The translations under genes and the position numbers were made by a program. A stretch of DNA of 64,000 nt from Pelobates cultripes. Lineage: Eukaryota; Chordata; Amphibia; Anura; Pelobatidae. The stretch lies in contig OW240917.1 in assembly GCA_933207985.1 (NCBI GenBank), positions 119,476,754 through 119,540,753 of the forward strand. Reading direction: 5' to 3'. Below, in pieces: positions 60,715-64,000 of the stretch. Position 1 is the stretch's first letter. Every line of letters begins with the position of its first letter. Below the pieces are notes generated by a model, which saw only the letters and a program-made list of their open reading frames with translations, had not been told where the DNA came from and did no database searches.

Positions 60715-61010
60715 AGAACTAGCAAGTGGAATCCATGTTCTCTGAAACACCATCTTGTGTCATTGCCTTTTATTTATTATGGCAATACCTAAAGTACTTG
60801 ATTTGTGGATTTGTCCACAGTTATTTGCTCAGAGAGAAAATGCTGAAAGCTTCTAAGCTGTTTCTGCCCTGGGCCTTACTGGGCAACAGTGAAACGAAAG
60901 GAAGTTGTGGGCTGGGAGAGAGACTTTTTTTTCATGTAACAAAGTATCTCTGCACTACAAAAGCCTGACCTTTCCCAGGACTTTGATCCTGCTGGCAAAT
61001 AGAGAGATGA
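60715..61010. promoter_or_regulatory. Possible conserved non-coding element in LEF1 intron 3
   Basis: Unique sequence with an open but unfamiliar 80-codon frame at 60726-60968. It looks more like non-coding conserved DNA than an exon, since no flanking splice sites fit LEF1 and the frame matches nothing known to me. Confidence 0.2.
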
Positions 61011-64000
61011 TGAACTGGAGGTGAAAAATGCAACATTAAGGAAAGCTGATGTTATTTTTCACACTGAAGGCTCATAGTTCTCCTTATTCATTTCACAATT
61101 TAGAAGTTTACTGGAGAACCCCATCCATTGCATTAAAGATATCCCCCCCACTTCTGGAGACCATGTCAGCTGCATTGTTAACATTGCCTTAATTTTCTCG
61201 ACCTTATGCCTGAATTGATTGTCCTGTCATTTAGCATTTTCAAGAAGGGTTGTCACTAAATGAATGGGTCATTCACTGGTCCTTAAGGGTTTAATATATC
61301 TTCATAAATGCTCACATGGACAAAAGGTGATTTACCTAGATCTGAAACGATGAAAATTTCACAGTAGTACAATTGATCAAATTCATGAACTACCATGAAT
61401 TGTAGTGGTAAATTTTTAATTATTTATTTTATAGTTTTTTTTCGGAGCTCGTTGGCAATTTTTGTGCAGGTAAACTGTTTAACTTGGATGTTGATATTCA
61501 GACTTCAGTTTGCTACAGTAAGAATTTTAGTGAATACGCACATCTCTTTATCTTTGCACAAGTTCTAGTGATCTAATTGCTAAATTGTATCACCGAGTGT
61601 AAAATATTTTATAATTGCAACCTTAGAATGTAAGCATATAGTCGCATGTTCTTCTTTGCCTGACTAGTTTGTCATGTAGCTTACCCATAGTTCAGTCCTG
61701 CAGAGTAAATAATTGCTCCATAATTATTACATTAACCAGATTTTCTGTAATATTTCCCTATTTTGTTTGTAATGTTATTTAAAAAAAAATCAGCATAGTA
61801 ATGTACTGCCTGAGGTAAAAAACAAACAATCTGTGCCTAGTGTTTACATCCTGTTTAGTTGTAATGAGTCTGTCTTGCACATTTTAGTGCTTAAGACAAA
61901 GAAGTCTGCTTTTCAGCTGTTTTTATCTAGTGTGGTCTTCAAGAACAATCTGAATTTGTGTGCAGGCCTCTTATATTCATAATTATGGTGTGCAGCTCTG
62001 GCACCGTCAGGTGTGCTTGCATAATTTGCAAAGACCCACAACGATGACAAAGCCGATTGAGGATCCAGTAGCCATGGGGGGGGCAGGGTAAGGTAGGTTA
62101 TACTTACCTGAACCTGCCCTTATGGGTGCTGCCATGATCCCATACTGTGTTTTTCATTTCCTGGTGCATCAGCTTCCAGGAGCCAGCCCTGTACTCTCTC
62201 AGATGCGCAAGAGTACAGTATTGAGGTCTACGGAGGACTGTGAGATCCTCATCGAAAGAGGCTTTTTTTTTTTTTTTTTTTTTTTATCTCCCAGTGACGG
62301 CTGGGCATCTGGGTTATAGACAAGCTTGACAATAGGTAGTGCCTCTTTTTAGTCCTTATTTTGTTTCAGTATACCTTTTGAATTTCAGTGAAATTTCACC
62401 ACAGTAAAGGTATTTCATAAGTATTTTATCTTTATGAAATACTCGTTTTGACAGAGCCACTTTAAAACTTTAAAATTACATTCTTAAACTTACAGATGTC
62501 TGATTACACATTCTGAGGCTGTAAATGGATTACTGTGTTTCAATACTGGCCGACTTGTATTCTTTGAATCTTCATCCATCTCAATTAGTATTAACATTTT
62601 AAAAATTGGCAATTGATATTTGAAATTGTTGTTAATGGGTTTTGCAAGTAATCAAATATTTACCAATCTTGGTAGCCAGATTCTCAAATTGTGTGAACAA
62701 TGGTTTAAGAGTCACGAAAGGCCTTTTATTTCTCATACTGTGTCCCAGTTCCTGAAGACAGACTATGTTACACTGAAGGTCAAATGTAAGGAGTCAAGGG
62801 TCCTGACATTGGTAAAGAAACAATGATCTGCATTTTGTGGTCCTACTTAATGAGTGATGAGTAGATTCCCATAACCGTGTAATTCTTGAATTAGCTCCCT
62901 TTTGTCTGTTCTCCTTCTAAGAAATATGTCTGACCCCACACACCAATAAACTGCTAATACAAGAACCACCATTCATTTCTTTGCTTCAATGAGACTTTCA
63001 GTGTTCTACATCCTGTGAGATCTCACTTGTGAGAAACAAAATGTCAACCTCTGATCTTCATTCTCCACTTTCTCTAAAGTTATTTCACACTCTCTTGTGC
63101 TGGAAGTTTTCTGTAGTATCTGGTACAGTGTGCTGTTAAAGGTTTCCATTCTGCTCATGTTTGAATAGTGTTACATTTTACTGTGAAACCTTTGGAAAAT
63201 GCTTCAGGATTGTTATATATAAAGGAGTTTAATCTGGAGTTAGTTGGGTAGTTAATAGTTAAATACATGCATCCAGTAACAGTTTGCAAACGCCGATCCT
63301 CCCCTCCCCAGAGCTCAAAAGTCTTAACTCAAAGGAAAACTCCAATGAGAAAAACTAGATTAATTATGAAGTATGTGGAAAGAGAACAAACACTTTGTTT
63401 TGAAGATGTCTCTTGCCTTTTGTATTTTCTTTGCCAAAGAGACTTTGTAAATAATCGTATTGTAAGAGTCTGCTATGTGTGTTATACACTAGAGATTGCA
63501 CATCATGGGGTAATGCATTAAAAGACCGACAGAGGCTCATAGGGGAAAACAGATGTGTTAATAAATCATAAACTGTTTCTACTTGGCTTTTGTACACCAC
63601 ATCAGAGTCTGGAGACCGGGGCTTGCAGCTATTTTGACAAAGGACAAGGAGCTAGTTGGAGTAATTACTGCTCCTTAAACATGGGAAACGTATGTAGCTG
63701 ACAGTAGGTCATAGGACAGGTCATTCTGTGTCATGTCAACTGAAGGGCTGTGAGGATTATGTTTTAGCTGGAATGACTGCATGCATTGATTGTAGGTGTG
63801 GGCATTGACTACGTTTTGCTCGAGGCTATGTGTAGGATGGAGAGAAAAATATTAGCGAATTCACTGCTTAGGGTTATGCATGTATGATTTTGTGGACCGA
63901 TAATACTAGGTATATTATAAAGTATATTGTTACATTTTTAAATGCAAGTAGTGCTAACTGTTTTTTTGTTTTGTTTTTTTTAACCTGGTTCGTTGTTTTG

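Larger units (their letters stand above)
46377..64000 (+). other. LEF1: LEF1 intron 3, incomplete (more than 17.6 kb)
   Basis: Runs to the window edge with no sign of exon 4, which in other vertebrates starts SNKVPVVQPSH. Outside the listed elements, 46.4-48.2, 48.9-49.7, 51.8-54.1, 59.4-60.7 and 61.0-64.0 kb show no gene or clear repeat. Poly-T runs lie at 47903-47919 and 62264-62285. Confidence 0.85.

Overview
This window is vertebrate genomic DNA, almost certainly from an anuran amphibian. It is AT-rich and intron-dominated. It is crowded with Tc1-like transposons, a Tx1-clade type L1 LINE, TTAA-flanked miniature elements, palindromic fold-back elements and (TA)n/(GT)n microsatellites, a mix typical of frog genomes. 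The species cannot be fixed from sequence alone. The only protein-coding host gene I recognise is LEF1, encoding lymphoid enhancer-binding factor 1, the Wnt/beta-catenin HMG-box transcription factor. It lies on the + strand. Its first three coding exons are present: exon 1 at 25335-25547, exon 2 at 44531-44588 and exon 3 at 46240-46376. The gene runs off the right edge within intron 3, so the HMG DNA-binding domain is not in this window.

Layout. 1-24 kb is upstream flank, mostly repeats: a ~26-bp satellite (3.7-4.7 kb), a Tc1 element cut by a 339-N assembly gap (6.0-6.8 kb), GC-rich palindromes (6.8-7.7 kb), a second Tc1 split by a 706-bp insertion (8.2-9.7 kb), an L1 ORF2 3' relic (9.9-10.6 kb), an L2-type fragment (11.7-12.2 kb), and TTAA-flanked MITEs plus a third Tc1 relic (16.2-19.3 kb). 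20.9-24.2 kb is comparatively repeat-poor and is the likely upstream regulatory region. 24.2-25.3 kb is the promoter/5' UTR. Intron 1 (19.0 kb) holds a hAT-type MITE, a TTAA MITE, and a 5'-truncated antisense L1 (32.2-36.8 kb). That L1 is split by a 1.9-kb inverted-repeat element, which itself carries a nested 482-bp inverted-repeat element. Intron 2 is 1.65 kb. Intron 3 (more than 17.6 kb) holds a 609-bp fold-back element, a 261-bp near-perfect palindrome, a 30-bp minisatellite, a small inverted-repeat element and several unique stretches that could be enhancers.

The most unusual signal is a set of four insertions sharing one architecture: a 14-15 bp target-site duplication, an arm directly at one duplication, a loop, an inverted second arm, a ~80-115 nt unique tail, then the second duplication. 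In three of the four, a hammerhead-ribozyme-like core lies in the loop or at the start of the second arm, always on the strand whose 3' end is the tail. Hammerhead motifs in repeated ends, inverted terminal segments and duplications of this length are known from Penelope-like retroelements. I infer that these are short, non-autonomous Penelope-like derivatives. No reverse transcriptase or GIY-YIG endonuclease is seen inside them.

Nearly all other long reading frames here are microsatellite, minisatellite or palindrome artefacts and are not annotated as genes.
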